64,000 bases of DNA from Pseudomonas sp. TH15 (GCF_016651105.1 NZ_JAEKEL010000002.1:1-64000), one strand, 5' to 3'; positions 8,143 to 17,376 are shown, counted from the stretch's first letter. The notes: generated from the letters alone by a model not told the origin. Numbers and translations: made by a program.

Positions 8143-8706
8143 ATGTCGCGTCCCCTGAAAGTCGTCGCCTTGTCCGGTGGCACCTGGCGTCCTTCTCGCA
8201 CATTGGTGCTGACCCAAGCGCTGTTGTCCGAACTGTCCGGGCATTTGCCGATCGAGAGCCATTTGATCGAACTCGGCGATATCGCCCGCCCGCTCGGCAG
8301 TGCCCTCTCGCGTCAAGAGCTGAGCGCTGAAGTCGAGGCCGAGTTGCAAGCCATCGAACAGGCCGATCTGCTGATCGTTGCCGCGCCGGTGTATCGCGGC
8401 TCATATCCGGGCCTGCTCAAGCATCTGTTCGACCTGATCGACCTCAATGCACTGATCGACACCCCGGTGCTGCTCGCAGCCACCGGTGGCAGCGAACGGC
8501 ACGCGCTGGTCCTCGATCATCAGTTGCGCCCACTGCTGAGCTTCTTCCAGGCCGTCACCCTGCCGATTGGCGTGTACGCCACCGAAGCCGATTTCGCCGA
8601 TTACCAGATCACCAGCGAAGCGCTGAAAGCACGCATTCGCCTGGCCGCCGAACGCGCTGCGCCGCTGTTCGCTACGCAAATCAAACCGTTGCTGAAGATC
8701 GCCTGA
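8143..8706 (+). CDS. msuE: NADH/NADPH-dependent FMN reductase MsuE
   Basis: 187 residues, flavodoxin-like fold: LKVVALSGGTWRPSRT (FMN phosphate loop, residues 5-20), then LIVAAPVYRGSYPGLLKHLFD (residues 79-99), the SsuE/MsuE signature. It supplies reduced FMN to the two monooxygenases encoded downstream. The start has AAGGA nine bases upstream. Operon order msuE-msuD-msuC-sfnR with gaps of 10, 122 and 25 bases matches sulfonate clusters known in P. aeruginosa and P. putida. An ssuE is an alternative name, but the neighbours favour msuE. A sigma54-type promoter precedes it. Confidence 0.88.
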   Translation: MSRPLKVVALSGGTWRPSRTLVLTQALLSELSGHLPIESHLIELGDIARPLGSALSRQELSAEVEAELQAIEQADLLIVAAPVYRGSYPGLLKHLFDLIDLNALIDTPVLLAATGGSERHALVLDHQLRPLLSFFQAVTLPIGVYATEADFADYQITSEALKARIRLAAERAAPLFATQIKPLLKIA

Positions 8707-8716
8707 GGAGTCGTGC

Positions 8717-9856
8717 ATGGATGTTTTCTGGTTTCTGCCGACCCACGGCGACGGCCACTATCTGGGCACCACCCAAGGTGCGCGCCCGGTCACGCTGAAC
8801 TATCTGAAACAGGTTGCGCAGGCCGCCGACAGCCTCGGCTATCACGGTGTGCTGATCCCCACCGGGCGTTCTTGCGAGGACTCCTGGGTAATCGCCTCGG
8901 CGCTGGTGCCTTTGACCGAGCGCCTGCGCTATCTGGTGGCGATTCGGCCGGGGATCATTTCGCCCACCGTTTCGGCGCGGATGGCGGCGACGCTGGATCG
9001 CCTGTCCAACGGCCGCTTGCTGATCAACGTGGTGACCGGTGGTGATCCGGACGAAAACCGTGGCGACGGCAGTTTCCTCAGCCACAGTGAACGCTACGAA
9101 GTCACCGATGAATTCCTGAAAATCTGGCGCCGGGTGCTGCAAGGCGAGGCGGTGGATTTCGACGGCAAGCACTTGAAAGTGCAGAACGCCAAAGCACTGT
9201 ATCCACCGGTGCAAAAGCCCTACCCGCCGCTGTACTTCGGTGGTTCTTCTGAAGCGGCCCATGAACTCGCTGCCGAACAGGTCGATGTTTACCTTACCTG
9301 GGGCGAGCCACCGGCCGCCGTGGCAGAAAAACTCGCCGATGTGCGTGAGCGTGCTGCACGCAACGGGCGCACGGTGAAGTTCGGAATTCGCCTGCACGTG
9401 ATCGTTCGCGAGACGGCCGAAGAGGCCTGGAAAGCTGCCGACAAACTGATTGAGCACATCAGCGACGAGACCATCGCCGCCGCACAGAAGTCGTTCTCGC
9501 GTTTTGATTCCGAAGGCCAGCGGCGCATGGCCGCGTTGCATGATGGACGTCGCGACAACCTGGAAATCGCGCCCAACCTGTGGGCCGGTGTCGGCCTGGT
9601 GCGCGGCGGTGCCGGGACTGCACTGGTGGGCGATCCGCAACAAGTGGCGGCGAGGATCAAGGAGTACGCGGACCTGGGGATCGAGAGCTTTATCTTCTCC
9701 GGTTATCCGCACCTGGAAGAGGCGTATCGCTTTGCCGAGCTGGTGTTCCCGCTGCTGCCAGAACCGTATGCGAGCCTGGCTGGCCGGGGCGTCACCAACC
9801 TCACCGGGCCGTTTGGCGAAATGATTGCCAACGACGTACTCCCGGCCAAAGTCTGA
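8717..9856 (+). CDS. msuD: FMNH2-dependent methanesulfonate/alkanesulfonate monooxygenase MsuD
   Basis: 379 residues of the bacterial-luciferase-like family. It starts MDVFWFLPTHGDGHYLGT and contains INVVTGGDPDENRGDG, LYFGGSSEAAHELAAEQVD and IESFIFSGYPHLEEAYR, all typical of SsuD/MsuD. The enzyme uses reduced FMN and oxygen to break the C-S bond of sulfonates, releasing sulfite and an aldehyde (formaldehyde from methanesulfonate). It begins ten bases after msuE with GAGGAG as its ribosome binding site. MsuD rather than SsuD is chosen because of the msuC and sfnR neighbours and the absence of ssuABC transporter genes. Confidence 0.88.
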   Translation: MDVFWFLPTHGDGHYLGTTQGARPVTLNYLKQVAQAADSLGYHGVLIPTGRSCEDSWVIASALVPLTERLRYLVAIRPGIISPTVSARMAATLDRLSNGRLLINVVTGGDPDENRGDGSFLSHSERYEVTDEFLKIWRRVLQGEAVDFDGKHLKVQNAKALYPPVQKPYPPLYFGGSSEAAHELAAEQVDVYLTWGEPPAAVAEKLADVRERAARNGRTVKFGIRLHVIVRETAEEAWKAADKLIEHISDETIAAAQKSFSRFDSEGQRRMAALHDGRRDNLEIAPNLWAGVGLVRGGAGTALVGDPQQVAARIKEYADLGIESFIFSGYPHLEEAYRFAELVFPLLPEPYASLAGRGVTNLTGPFGEMIANDVLPAKV

Positions 9857-9875
9857 CCCAAATCCCTTAAGAAGT

Positions 9876-9941
9876 TGCCGCAGGCTGCAATCTTTGCCTT
9901 TGATTTTTTAACAACAGATCAAAGGATCGCAGCCTGCGGCA
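9876..9941. repeat. REP palindrome (GCCGCAGGCTGC type) between msuD and msuC
   Basis: TGCCGCAGGCTGCAATCTTT at 9876-9895 is followed after 25 bases by its near-complement AAAGGATCGCAGCCTGCGGC. This is a well-known dispersed palindrome of fluorescent pseudomonads. Lying inside the operon it could stabilise the msuED message. Confidence 0.8.
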
Positions 9942-9978
9942 GCTCCTACAGGGGCTGTTTGAATTTAGGAGTGTGGGT

Positions 9979-11166
9979 GTGACGGCCAAACCACAAAGCG
10001 CCCTGCTATCCCCTTTGCACACCGCTCGCCAGTTGGCGGCCGAGTTTGCCCTGACCGCCGTCGAGCGCGACGAACGCGGCGGTACGCCCAAGGCTGAACG
10101 TGATGCCTTGCGCCACAGCGGTCTGCTCGCCTTAAGCATTCCCACCCAGTACGGCGGCCTCGGCGCCAGCTGGAGTGACACCCTGAGCATCGTGCGCGAG
10201 TTCGCCAAGGTCGACAGCTCGATTGCCCATGTCTTCGGTTTCCATCACCTGATGCTCGCCACCGTGCGCCTGTTCGCCAAACCCGAACAGTGGCAACCGT
10301 GGTTCGAACAAACCGCGCGCAAGAACTGGTTCTGGGGCAACGCCCTCAATCCGCTGGACACCCGCACCGTGGTGAAGAACCTCGGCGGCTGGCGCGAGTT
10401 TTCCGGCAAGAAGAGTTTCTGCTCCGGCGCCAGCGATTCACAAATGCTGATCGCCTCGGCGGTCGATGAAAGTGCTGGCGGCAAGCTGTTGATCGCCGCG
10501 ATCCCCAGCGGTCGCAGCGGTATCACCCTGCACAACGACTGGAACAACATGGGCCAGCGCCAGACCGACAGTGGCAGCGCGACGTTCGAACGGGTGCGGG
10601 TCGAGGAATCGGAACTGCTGCTGGATCCGGGTCCGTTGAGCACACCGTTCGCGTGCCTGCGGCCATTGATTGCTCAACTGACGTTCACCCACATGTTCCT
10701 TGGCATTGCCGAAGGGGCGTTCGAAGAAGCGCGGCAATACACCCTCACCGAAACCCGACCCTGGCATAAATCCAGCGCCCAGGATGTGCGTGAAGATCCC
10801 TACGTACTCGGCCATTACGGCGAATTCTGGGTCGCTCTCGAAGGGGTTCGATTGCTGGTGGAACGCGCCGCCGAACTGCTCGACAAGGCCTGGGCCAAAG
10901 GCCCGAATCTCAGCGCCGAAGAACGCGGGCATCTGGCGACAGCGATTGCCACGGCCAAGGTCGCTGCCACCCGCAATGGCCTGGAACTCTGTAGCCGCTT
11001 GTTCGAAGTGACCGGCGCGCGCTCGACCCACGCCTCGCTGCGACTGGACCGCCACTGGCGCAACCTGCGCACGCAAACCCTGCACGACCCGGTGGATTAC
11101 AAACTCCATGAACTGGGTGATTGGGCGTTGAACCAGTCCCTGCCGATTCCGACTTTCTATTCATAG
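9979..11166 (+). CDS. msuC: FMNH2-dependent methanesulfinate monooxygenase MsuC (acyl-CoA-dehydrogenase fold)
   Basis: 395 residues with the acyl-CoA dehydrogenase fold: N-terminal helical domain with LALSIPTQYGGLGASWSDTLSIVREFAKVDSS in the first 80 residues, central beta domain, C-terminal helices ending VDYKLHELGDWALN. Members of this branch (MsuC, SfnC, DszC-like) are flavin-dependent monooxygenases, not dehydrogenases. MsuC converts methanesulfinate to methanesulfonate for MsuD. The chosen start is GTG 9979, seven bases after TTAGGAG; GTG 9973 would overlap the binding site. A SfnC-type role is a close alternative. Confidence 0.82.
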   Translation: MTAKPQSALLSPLHTARQLAAEFALTAVERDERGGTPKAERDALRHSGLLALSIPTQYGGLGASWSDTLSIVREFAKVDSSIAHVFGFHHLMLATVRLFAKPEQWQPWFEQTARKNWFWGNALNPLDTRTVVKNLGGWREFSGKKSFCSGASDSQMLIASAVDESAGGKLLIAAIPSGRSGITLHNDWNNMGQRQTDSGSATFERVRVEESELLLDPGPLSTPFACLRPLIAQLTFTHMFLGIAEGAFEEARQYTLTETRPWHKSSAQDVREDPYVLGHYGEFWVALEGVRLLVERAAELLDKAWAKGPNLSAEERGHLATAIATAKVAATRNGLELCSRLFEVTGARSTHASLRLDRHWRNLRTQTLHDPVDYKLHELGDWALNQSLPIPTFYS

Positions 11167-11191
11167 CCTTCTCTTCATGGAGCCTGCTGCC

Positions 11192-12295
<1,104 letters not shown>

Positions 12296-12299
12296 GCGC

Positions 12300-12671
12300 T
12301 TACCGGGAATGCACCAAATTGCAGTGCAGCGCGTTGTCGTGACTACGCTCCAGGCTGTGCAGCACCTGGAATGAGCCGAACGTCACGGCTTTCGCCTTGT
12401 GGGCGCGGATCAGTTGCCAGAAATCCTGCTCGCCGCTTTCAAAGTGCTGGAATGCGGCTTCCCCCGCCTCGCGGGATTGCCATTGCAGGTAATTGAGCAC
12501 CCGCCGACCATCGTCGCTGGCCTGGATGCTCGCACTCAGAAACCCGCTGAAATCCTGGGCCAGACGCTCGGTCTGGACAGACAGCGCCGACACTAGAGCC
12601 GGTTGCTGATGCGGTTCAATCTCGAATTCGATCAATTGGGTGAAACTGCGGTTTTTCTCTGACATCGGCAT
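12300..12671 (-). CDS. ABM-domain (antibiotic biosynthesis) monooxygenase-like protein
   Basis: 123 residues forming one ferredoxin-like ABM domain: FTQLIEFEIEPHQQPALVSALSVQTERL, then GFLSASIQASDDGRRVLNYLQWQS and a C-terminal helix-strand. Such small proteins oxidise quinones or other aromatics without a cofactor, or act as stress proteins. It is divergent from soxR across a 93-base gap that holds a SoxR-type promoter facing this gene. In P. aeruginosa, soxR (PA2273) neighbours PA2274, a SoxR-controlled monooxygenase of this kind. GGGGAG lies five bases before the ATG. Its stop is four bases from that of sfnR (convergent). Confidence 0.8.
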   Translation of the reverse strand: MPMSEKNRSFTQLIEFEIEPHQQPALVSALSVQTERLAQDFSGFLSASIQASDDGRRVLNYLQWQSREAGEAAFQHFESGEQDFWQLIRAHKAKAVTFGSFQVLHSLERSHDNALHCNLVHSR

Positions 12672-12721
12672 AAAGACTCCCCACTCACCGGTTAACCGGA
12701 CCTTGCGATCCGAAGGCTTGC

Positions 12722-12752
12722 AGGGTAAAACCTCGAGTTAACTAGAGGTCAA
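12722..12752 (-). promoter_or_regulatory. SoxR box inside a 19-bp-spacer promoter
   Basis: On the minus strand, TTGACC (-35, 12752-12747) and TACCCT (-10, 12727-12722) are separated by 19 bases. The 18-bp near-palindrome CCTCTAGTTAACTCGAGG, the Pseudomonas SoxR box, overlaps the -35 end and fills the spacer. This overlong spacer is the hallmark of promoters activated by MerR-family proteins. Confidence 0.8.
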
Positions 12753-12764
12753 GGAGTTTTTCCA

Positions 12765-13217
12765 ATGATCACCGCGCAGAACCTGCACAAAGAACTCACC
12801 GTCGGCGAGGTTGCCACCCGCAGCGGCGTGGCCGTGACGGCCCTGCACTTCTATGAAACCAAGGGCTTGATCAAGAGCCATCGCAATCAGGGCAACCAGC
12901 GCCGTTATCCGCGGGAAGTGTTGCGCCGGGTGGCGCTGATCAAAGTGGCGCAACGTCTGGGCATACCGTTGGCGGAGATTGGCGAGGCACTGAAAATTCT
13001 GCCTGATGATCGCGCACCGACGGCGGCGGACTGGCGGGTGTTGTCCGAGCAGTGGCGGCGGGAACTGGATGAGCGGATCGAGCAGTTGACGCTGCTGCGT
13101 GACCGGCTCAACGGCTGCATCGGCTGTGGGTGTTTGTCGATGGAAGCCTGCCCGTTGCGCAATCAGGGCGATGTGCTTGGGGAACAGGGGCCGGGGCCGC
13201 ACTTCCCTAAAGATTGA
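12765..13217 (+). CDS. soxR: Redox-sensitive MerR-family activator SoxR
   Basis: 150 residues: MerR-type winged helix (LTVGEVATRSGVAVTALHFYETKGLI, residues 11-36), a dimerisation helix, then the [2Fe-2S] cluster ligands C118, C121, C123 and C129 in CIGCGCLSMEAC. In pseudomonads SoxR senses redox-active compounds such as phenazines and controls a few genes, without SoxS. AAGGAG precedes the start. The divergent monooxygenase gene is the obvious local target through the 19-bp-spacer promoter between them. Confidence 0.95.
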   Translation: MITAQNLHKELTVGEVATRSGVAVTALHFYETKGLIKSHRNQGNQRRYPREVLRRVALIKVAQRLGIPLAEIGEALKILPDDRAPTAADWRVLSEQWRRELDERIEQLTLLRDRLNGCIGCGCLSMEACPLRNQGDVLGEQGPGPHFPKD

Positions 13218-13362
13218 CTGAGAACGCCCGTGGCAAGGGGATTTACCCATAGCCACAGAGTATGCGCACGCGTCCTGCTGCTCGTCGGGCGGAAATCCGT
13301 GCGGCGAGGACGGTTCTATAGTGAATCTTTACCTCGCAAAACAAAAAACAGGGAGAACCGTC

Positions 13363-13821
13363 ATGAGCGTCAAACCCATTCCAGAGGGTTATCACAGCAT
13401 CACCCCGTACCTGGGCATTCAGAAAGCCGCTGAAGCCATCGAGTTCTACAAAAAAGCCTTTGGCGCCATTGAAGTCATGCGCCTGTCCATGCCCGACGGC
13501 GGTATCGGCCACGCTGAACTGCGCATCGGCGACTGCCCGATCATGCTCGGCACGCCGTGCGATCAAGGACCGTTGAGCAACCCAGACAAGTCACCGTCCG
13601 TGGGGTTGCACCTGTATGTGACCGATGTCGACAAGTCCTATGCCAAGGCAATTGCTGCCGGTGGCACGGTGGTGTCCGAGGTCAAGGATCAGTTTTATGG
13701 CGACCGCTCGGGGACCTTGAAGGATCCCTACGGGCATTTGTGGTTCCTGGCGACACGCAAGGAAGACCTGACGCAGGAGCAGATTGAGCAGAGGGCGAAG
13801 GAGATGTTTAGTCAGGGTTGA
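13363..13821 (+). CDS. VOC-superfamily protein (PhnB/glyoxalase-like)
   Basis: 152 residues with paired beta-alpha-beta-beta-beta units: YHSITPYLGIQKAAEAIEFYKKAFGA at the start, GGIGHAELRIGDCPIMLG in the middle, and SGTLKDPYGHLWFLATRKEDL near the end. The final DPYGHLWFLATRKED motif is characteristic of the PhnB-like group. Members bind metal and may act on glyoxal-type substrates or sequester antibiotics. GGGAGAACCGTC precedes the ATG. It is a single-gene unit followed by a REP doublet. The exact role cannot be read. Confidence 0.8.
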   Translation: MSVKPIPEGYHSITPYLGIQKAAEAIEFYKKAFGAIEVMRLSMPDGGIGHAELRIGDCPIMLGTPCDQGPLSNPDKSPSVGLHLYVTDVDKSYAKAIAAGGTVVSEVKDQFYGDRSGTLKDPYGHLWFLATRKEDLTQEQIEQRAKEMFSQG

Positions 13822-13840
13822 GTCTTCAGTGCCTGACCGG

Positions 13841-13943
13841 GCCTCTTCGCGAGCAAGCCCGCTCCCACAGGGGATCGGTGTGGATCACATATTTTGTGTA
13901 CACAGCCGATCTACTGTGGGAGCGGGCTTGCTCGCGAAGGCGG
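13841..13943. repeat. REP doublet
   Basis: Two inverted copies of the GAGCGGGCTTGCTCGCGA repeat, at 13841-13871 and 13914-13943, flank a 42-base centre. The pair fills the gap between the VOC and hydrolase genes. Confidence 0.9.
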
Positions 13944-14064
13944 CATTCCAGACAGCGCATATTCCTCGAACACACTTCATGAACAAACGCCCCACGCTTT
14001 GCGCCTTGCCCTAACGCGCCAACAATTTCAGGATGCAGGCAACTACAACAAGGAGTCACTCCCC

Positions 14065-14940
14065 ATGTTCGCCGGATTCCTGAAAGACCAGCGCCACGTC
14101 AACGGCGTGGACATCGCCTACCGCATCGGCGGCATCGGGCCGGGCCTGCTGTTGTTGCACGGTCACCCGCAGACTCACGTCATCTGGCACAAAATCGCCG
14201 AACAACTGGCCGAGCATTTCACCGTGGTCGCCGCCGACCTGCGCGGTTACGGCGACAGCGCGAAACCGCTGGCCAACGATCAGCACACCCACTACTCCAA
14301 ACGCGAAATGGCCAAGGACGGTGTGGCGCTGATGCAGTCCTTGGGCTTCGAGCGGTTCTCGGTGCTGGCCCATGACCGTGGCGCCCGGGTCGCCCATCGT
14401 CTGGCGCTGGATCATCCCGATGCCGTGCAACGCATGGTCCTGCTCGATATCGCCCCGACCCTGTCGATGTACGCGCAAACCAACGAAGCGTTCGCCCGCG
14501 CCTACTGGCACTGGTTCTTCCTGATCCGCCCGGCACCGTTGCCGGAAACCCTGATCGAGGCCGATCCCGAAGCGTACCTGCGCAGTGTGATGGGCAGCCG
14601 CAGCGCCGGGCTCAAGCCGTTCACCGCCGAGGCGTTTGGCGAATACCTGCGTTGCCTGAAACTGCCCGGCACCGCGCGCGGGATCTGCGAGGACTACCGC
14701 GCCAGCGCCAGCATTGATCTGGACCACGACCGCGCCGACATCGACGCCGGCCATCAGTTGAATCTTCCCCTGCTGGTGTTGTGGGGCGCCGAAGGCACGG
14801 TCGGCCGCTGCTTCGAGCCGCTCAAGGAATGGCAACGCGTGGCCACGGACGTGCGCGGCAAAGCACTGCCCGCCGGCCATTACATCGCCGAAGAAGCCCC
14901 CGAACTGCTGCTCGCCGAAGTCCTGGATTTCCTGCGCTGA
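14065..14940 (+). CDS. Alpha/beta hydrolase, haloacetate (fluoroacetate) dehalogenase-like
   Basis: 291 residues. HGHPQTHVIWH (32-42) is the oxyanion region and Asp104 in AHDRGARVAHRLALDHP is the nucleophile. Asp128 (LLDIAPT) and His272 (AGHYIAEEAP) complete the triad. Arg105 and Arg108 occupy the positions that bind the carboxylate in fluoroacetate dehalogenase. His149-Trp150 (YWHWFF) and Tyr211 (EDYRAS) match its halide pocket. The family hydrolyses haloacetates to glycolate by an aspartyl ester. The start has AAGGAG nine bases upstream. Epoxide hydrolases share the fold, but the Arg pair and His-Trp-Tyr set favour dehalogenase. Confidence 0.8.
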   Translation: MFAGFLKDQRHVNGVDIAYRIGGIGPGLLLLHGHPQTHVIWHKIAEQLAEHFTVVAADLRGYGDSAKPLANDQHTHYSKREMAKDGVALMQSLGFERFSVLAHDRGARVAHRLALDHPDAVQRMVLLDIAPTLSMYAQTNEAFARAYWHWFFLIRPAPLPETLIEADPEAYLRSVMGSRSAGLKPFTAEAFGEYLRCLKLPGTARGICEDYRASASIDLDHDRADIDAGHQLNLPLLVLWGAEGTVGRCFEPLKEWQRVATDVRGKALPAGHYIAEEAPELLLAEVLDFLR

Positions 14941-14965
14941 ACCCAGCCTCAGAGTCCCCCTCTCA

Positions 14966-14989
14966 CGCTGGCGGCTGATGCCGCCAGCG
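14966..14989. terminator. Hairpin after the hydrolase gene
   Basis: CGCTGGCGGC and GCCGCCAGCG pair perfectly around a TGAT loop, 26 bases after the stop. There is no T-run, so intrinsic termination is uncertain. Confidence 0.4.
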
Positions 14990-15050
14990 CCGGTTGTGGC
15001 ATATCCCGCCACAGCAGAATCCGCCTTCATAACGACACTGGCGCACGTAC

Positions 15051-15139
15051 GAGCAAGGCTTGCCCGCGAAAGCGGTCTGTCAGGCACAGACGAATTACCT
15101 CACACGCCTTATTCGCCGGCAGCCTGCTCCCACAAGGGG
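15051..15139. repeat. Degenerate REP sequences
   Basis: GAGCAAGGCTTGCCCGCGAA and, about 60 bases on, GCCTGCTCCCACAAGGGG are diverged pieces of the dispersed REP family. Confidence 0.6.
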
Positions 15140-15306
15140 AACTGCGAAACATTTTCTTTCATCTCCGCCTTCGGGATTTCCCCTGCTCATCCGTCCTATA
15201 TAGATGCAGTCCGGCCGCGTAGGCAAAAGCCACGGCCGGGCTTTCAGGGGTCACCGCGCTACGAAGCCCGCAGCACGGCCCTCTCATCGATACAAGACCT
15301 TTAATC

Positions 15307-16509
15307 ATGTCGAAGAAATCCCGCTCAAAACTCTGGTTTCTGGTCCATAGCTGGCTGGCGTTGCCGATCTGGTTTTTCGTCTTGATCGTCTGCGTGACCG
15401 GCACCCTGGCCGTCGTCAGCCAGGAGATCGTCTGGCTCGCCAACCCACAAATGCGCGCCAGCCCGCCTTCTGACGATGCCCGGCGGCTCAGCTATGACCA
15501 GATCCTCGCGGCCATGAAAAAAGCCGAACCCCAGACCCTCGTCTCAGCCATCAACCGCCCCGACGAATCGCACTTCGCCCTCGACGTGGACGTCAACTAC
15601 CCCGACGGGCGCTCGGTGACGGTCTACGTCAATCCTTACACCGGGGTGATTCAAGGCACCGCACCGGACTTCGACTTCAAGGCGTTCACCCGCGCCTTGC
15701 ATGGCTGGTGGCTGGTGCCATTTACCAACGGTTTCAGTTGGGGCTGGTACCTGGTGTCGTTCCTTGGCTTGCCGCTGCTGGTTTCACTGATTACCGGGCT
15801 GGTGGTCTACAAAAAATTCTGGAAAGGCTTCTTCAAGCCGACCCTGCGTTTTCGTCACGGTGCGCGGATTTTCTGGGGCGACTTTCACCGACTCAGCGGC
15901 ATCTGGTCGATCTGGTTCATCGCGGTCATTTCCGTCACCGGTACCTGGTTTTTGATTGAAGCCCTGCTGTTCGACAACCAGATTTCCATCTCCAGCGAAC
16001 CGATCATTCCGGCCATGGCCCGTGAAGCCGTGCCGTTGTCGCCGGATGGTTCGCCGGCACCGCAGATCCCGCTGGATCGGGCGATTGAAATCGCCATGCA
16101 AAAAATCCCGGGGCTGGAAGCCAGTTTTATCAGCCTGCCGGGCAACGCCTACAGCCACCTGGATATTGGTGGCCGTGGTTGGTATCCGCTGATGTACCAG
16201 ACGGCGACCATCAACCCGTACAACGGCGAAATCGCTGCTTCGCGACTGCTCTCGAACCGCACCACGCTGGAGTTCGTCACCGAATCCATGCGGCCATTGC
16301 ACACCGGGGATTTCGGTGGTTTGTGGATCAAGTTGATCTGGTTCTTCTTCGGCCTGGTGCTGAGCATGATGGTCCTCAGCGGCTTGCTGATCTGGACCAA
16401 GCGCACCGCCCTGGCCACCGCCAATGCGCTTAAGCGCAGCAGCAAGAAACAGCGCACTGCCACGGCGCAACCGAGCATGAGCCGCGAGACGTCGGAGGCT
16501 AGCCTGTGA
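15307..16509 (+). CDS. fpvG: PepSY-domain inner-membrane ferripyoverdine reductase FpvG
   Basis: 400 residues of the PepSY-associated membrane family: a transmembrane helix after LWFLVHSWLALPIWFF, a periplasmic PepSY stretch (about 60-125), further helices, a second periplasmic part (about 235-330) and a last helix (FFFGLVLSMMVLSGLLIW). Conserved histidines include HSWLALP, HGWWLVPF, FHRLSGIWSIW and PLHTGDFGG, possible heme or metal ligands. In P. aeruginosa FpvG is the membrane reductase that releases iron from pyoverdine in the periplasm, helped by FpvHJK. It is the first gene of the same eight-gene order seen there (PA2403-PA2410). It overlaps fpvH by four bases. Confidence 0.88.
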   Translation: MSKKSRSKLWFLVHSWLALPIWFFVLIVCVTGTLAVVSQEIVWLANPQMRASPPSDDARRLSYDQILAAMKKAEPQTLVSAINRPDESHFALDVDVNYPDGRSVTVYVNPYTGVIQGTAPDFDFKAFTRALHGWWLVPFTNGFSWGWYLVSFLGLPLLVSLITGLVVYKKFWKGFFKPTLRFRHGARIFWGDFHRLSGIWSIWFIAVISVTGTWFLIEALLFDNQISISSEPIIPAMAREAVPLSPDGSPAPQIPLDRAIEIAMQKIPGLEASFISLPGNAYSHLDIGGRGWYPLMYQTATINPYNGEIAASRLLSNRTTLEFVTESMRPLHTGDFGGLWIKLIWFFFGLVLSMMVLSGLLIWTKRTALATANALKRSSKKQRTATAQPSMSRETSEASL

Positions 16510-17048
16510 GCAAAACCACTGCCGCCCCCCAGCCCTCGCGCCTGAACGTGCTTTGGCACAAATGGCGTTTTCACCTGAACATTCTGTTGCTGCTGATCCC
16601 GTTGGGGTTCATGCCCAAATACTTCACCAACGCCGCGTTGATTCGCGGCGACACGGGGCTGGGCGAGCACGAAATCGGCGAGATCCAGGTCGGTCCCTGG
16701 AGCCTGCGCCTGGCCGAGTTGCGCGATGAAGCGCCGCGTCGGGATGGCGCGACCGGCCACGTAAAAGCCTTCAACGCTGCGCTGTGCGACGCCTGTATCG
16801 AACAGGTCAAAGCCACTTACCTGCGCATCGGCAAACCCCGCAGCCTGCGCGCCGCCGGGGTAATTTTCTTCGGTACACCGTACCGCATGGGTGCTTCGTT
16901 ACCGGTGCCGGAAAAAACCCAGGCCGACGCCGAGCTGTGGATAACCATGGAAGGCTGGGACGGCGCCATGCATCAAGCCGCTATCCCGCTGAGCCAGGCA
17001 TCGCCGGCCACCATCGCTTGGCTGAACAAACAAGGAGGCAAACCATGA
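16506..17048 (+). CDS. fpvH: FpvH, accessory to periplasmic iron release from pyoverdine
   Basis: 180 residues with one N-terminal membrane anchor (WHKWRFHLNILLLLIPLGFMPKYF, near 17-40) and a periplasmic domain. A CDAC motif (ALCDACIEQVK, near residue 95) could bind a metal or take part in redox chemistry. The assignment rests on position between FpvG and FpvJ and on the known P. aeruginosa operon; the biochemical role is not established in detail. ATG overlaps the fpvG stop, and its own stop overlaps the fpvJ start, so translation is probably coupled. Confidence 0.82.
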   Translation: MSKTTAAPQPSRLNVLWHKWRFHLNILLLLIPLGFMPKYFTNAALIRGDTGLGEHEIGEIQVGPWSLRLAELRDEAPRRDGATGHVKAFNAALCDACIEQVKATYLRIGKPRSLRAAGVIFFGTPYRMGASLPVPEKTQADAELWITMEGWDGAMHQAAIPLSQASPATIAWLNKQGGKP

Positions 17049-17374
17049 GCAACGCTTTTCGCCCTCTGCGCGCCGCGTTACTGGTGCTCTGCACCGGTTT
17101 CAGCGCCAGCGCCATGGCCCACAACCCGATGTGCGAATGCAAAGCCATCGACGCCGAGCAGATCAAATGCACTGGCGGTTTTTCCGATGGCAGCAGCGCG
17201 CCGGGGGTGACGCTGGATGTGATCGGCTACGACGAAACCATTCTGTTGCCGGGCAAGCTTGGGGCCGACTCGACCCTGATCTTCAAGAAACCCGCCGCTG
17301 AGTTTTATGTGCTGTTCGACGCCGGTCCCGGCCACGTGGTCGAGATCGACCAAGCCGACATCGAGGCGCCCTGA
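17045..17374 (+). CDS. fpvJ: FpvJ, small periplasmic protein of the fpv operon
   Basis: 109 residues with a cleavable signal peptide (RAALLVLCTGFSASAMA, cut before HNP). The mature protein begins HNPMCECKAIDAEQIKCTGGF, a His plus three cysteines that suggest metal binding. The rest is a small beta-rich domain. Reading starts at the ATG at 17045, after AGGAGGCAAACC, overlapping the fpvH stop. In P. aeruginosa, FpvJ belongs to the FpvGHJK group needed with FpvG for iron release from pyoverdine. Confidence 0.82.
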   Translation: MSNAFRPLRAALLVLCTGFSASAMAHNPMCECKAIDAEQIKCTGGFSDGSSAPGVTLDVIGYDETILLPGKLGADSTLIFKKPAAEFYVLFDAGPGHVVEIDQADIEAP

Positions 17375-17376
17375 GC

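Larger units (their letters stand above)
14941..15306. other. Intergenic region upstream of fpvG
   Basis: 366 bases without a credible gene. It holds a perfect hairpin (14966-14989), a degenerate REP unit around 15051-15077, a fragment at 15122-15139, and then the presumed fpv promoter region. I found no TAAAT-N16-CGT site. A CCGTCCTATATAG stretch near 15194 resembles an ECF-type -10 only loosely. Confidence 0.6.

Noticed and set aside
9973..9978. GTG 9973 as msuC start
   Set aside because: It would leave only one base between the TTAGGAG site and the start; GTG 9979 has seven.
13841..13943. Repeated units as a CRISPR array
   Set aside because: Only two inverted copies with an unequal centre; they match dispersed REP DNA, and no cas genes occur.
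15190..15206. CCGTCCTATATAG as an ECF-type -10 for fpvG
   Set aside because: No matching -35 at suitable distance; resemblance is too weak to claim.
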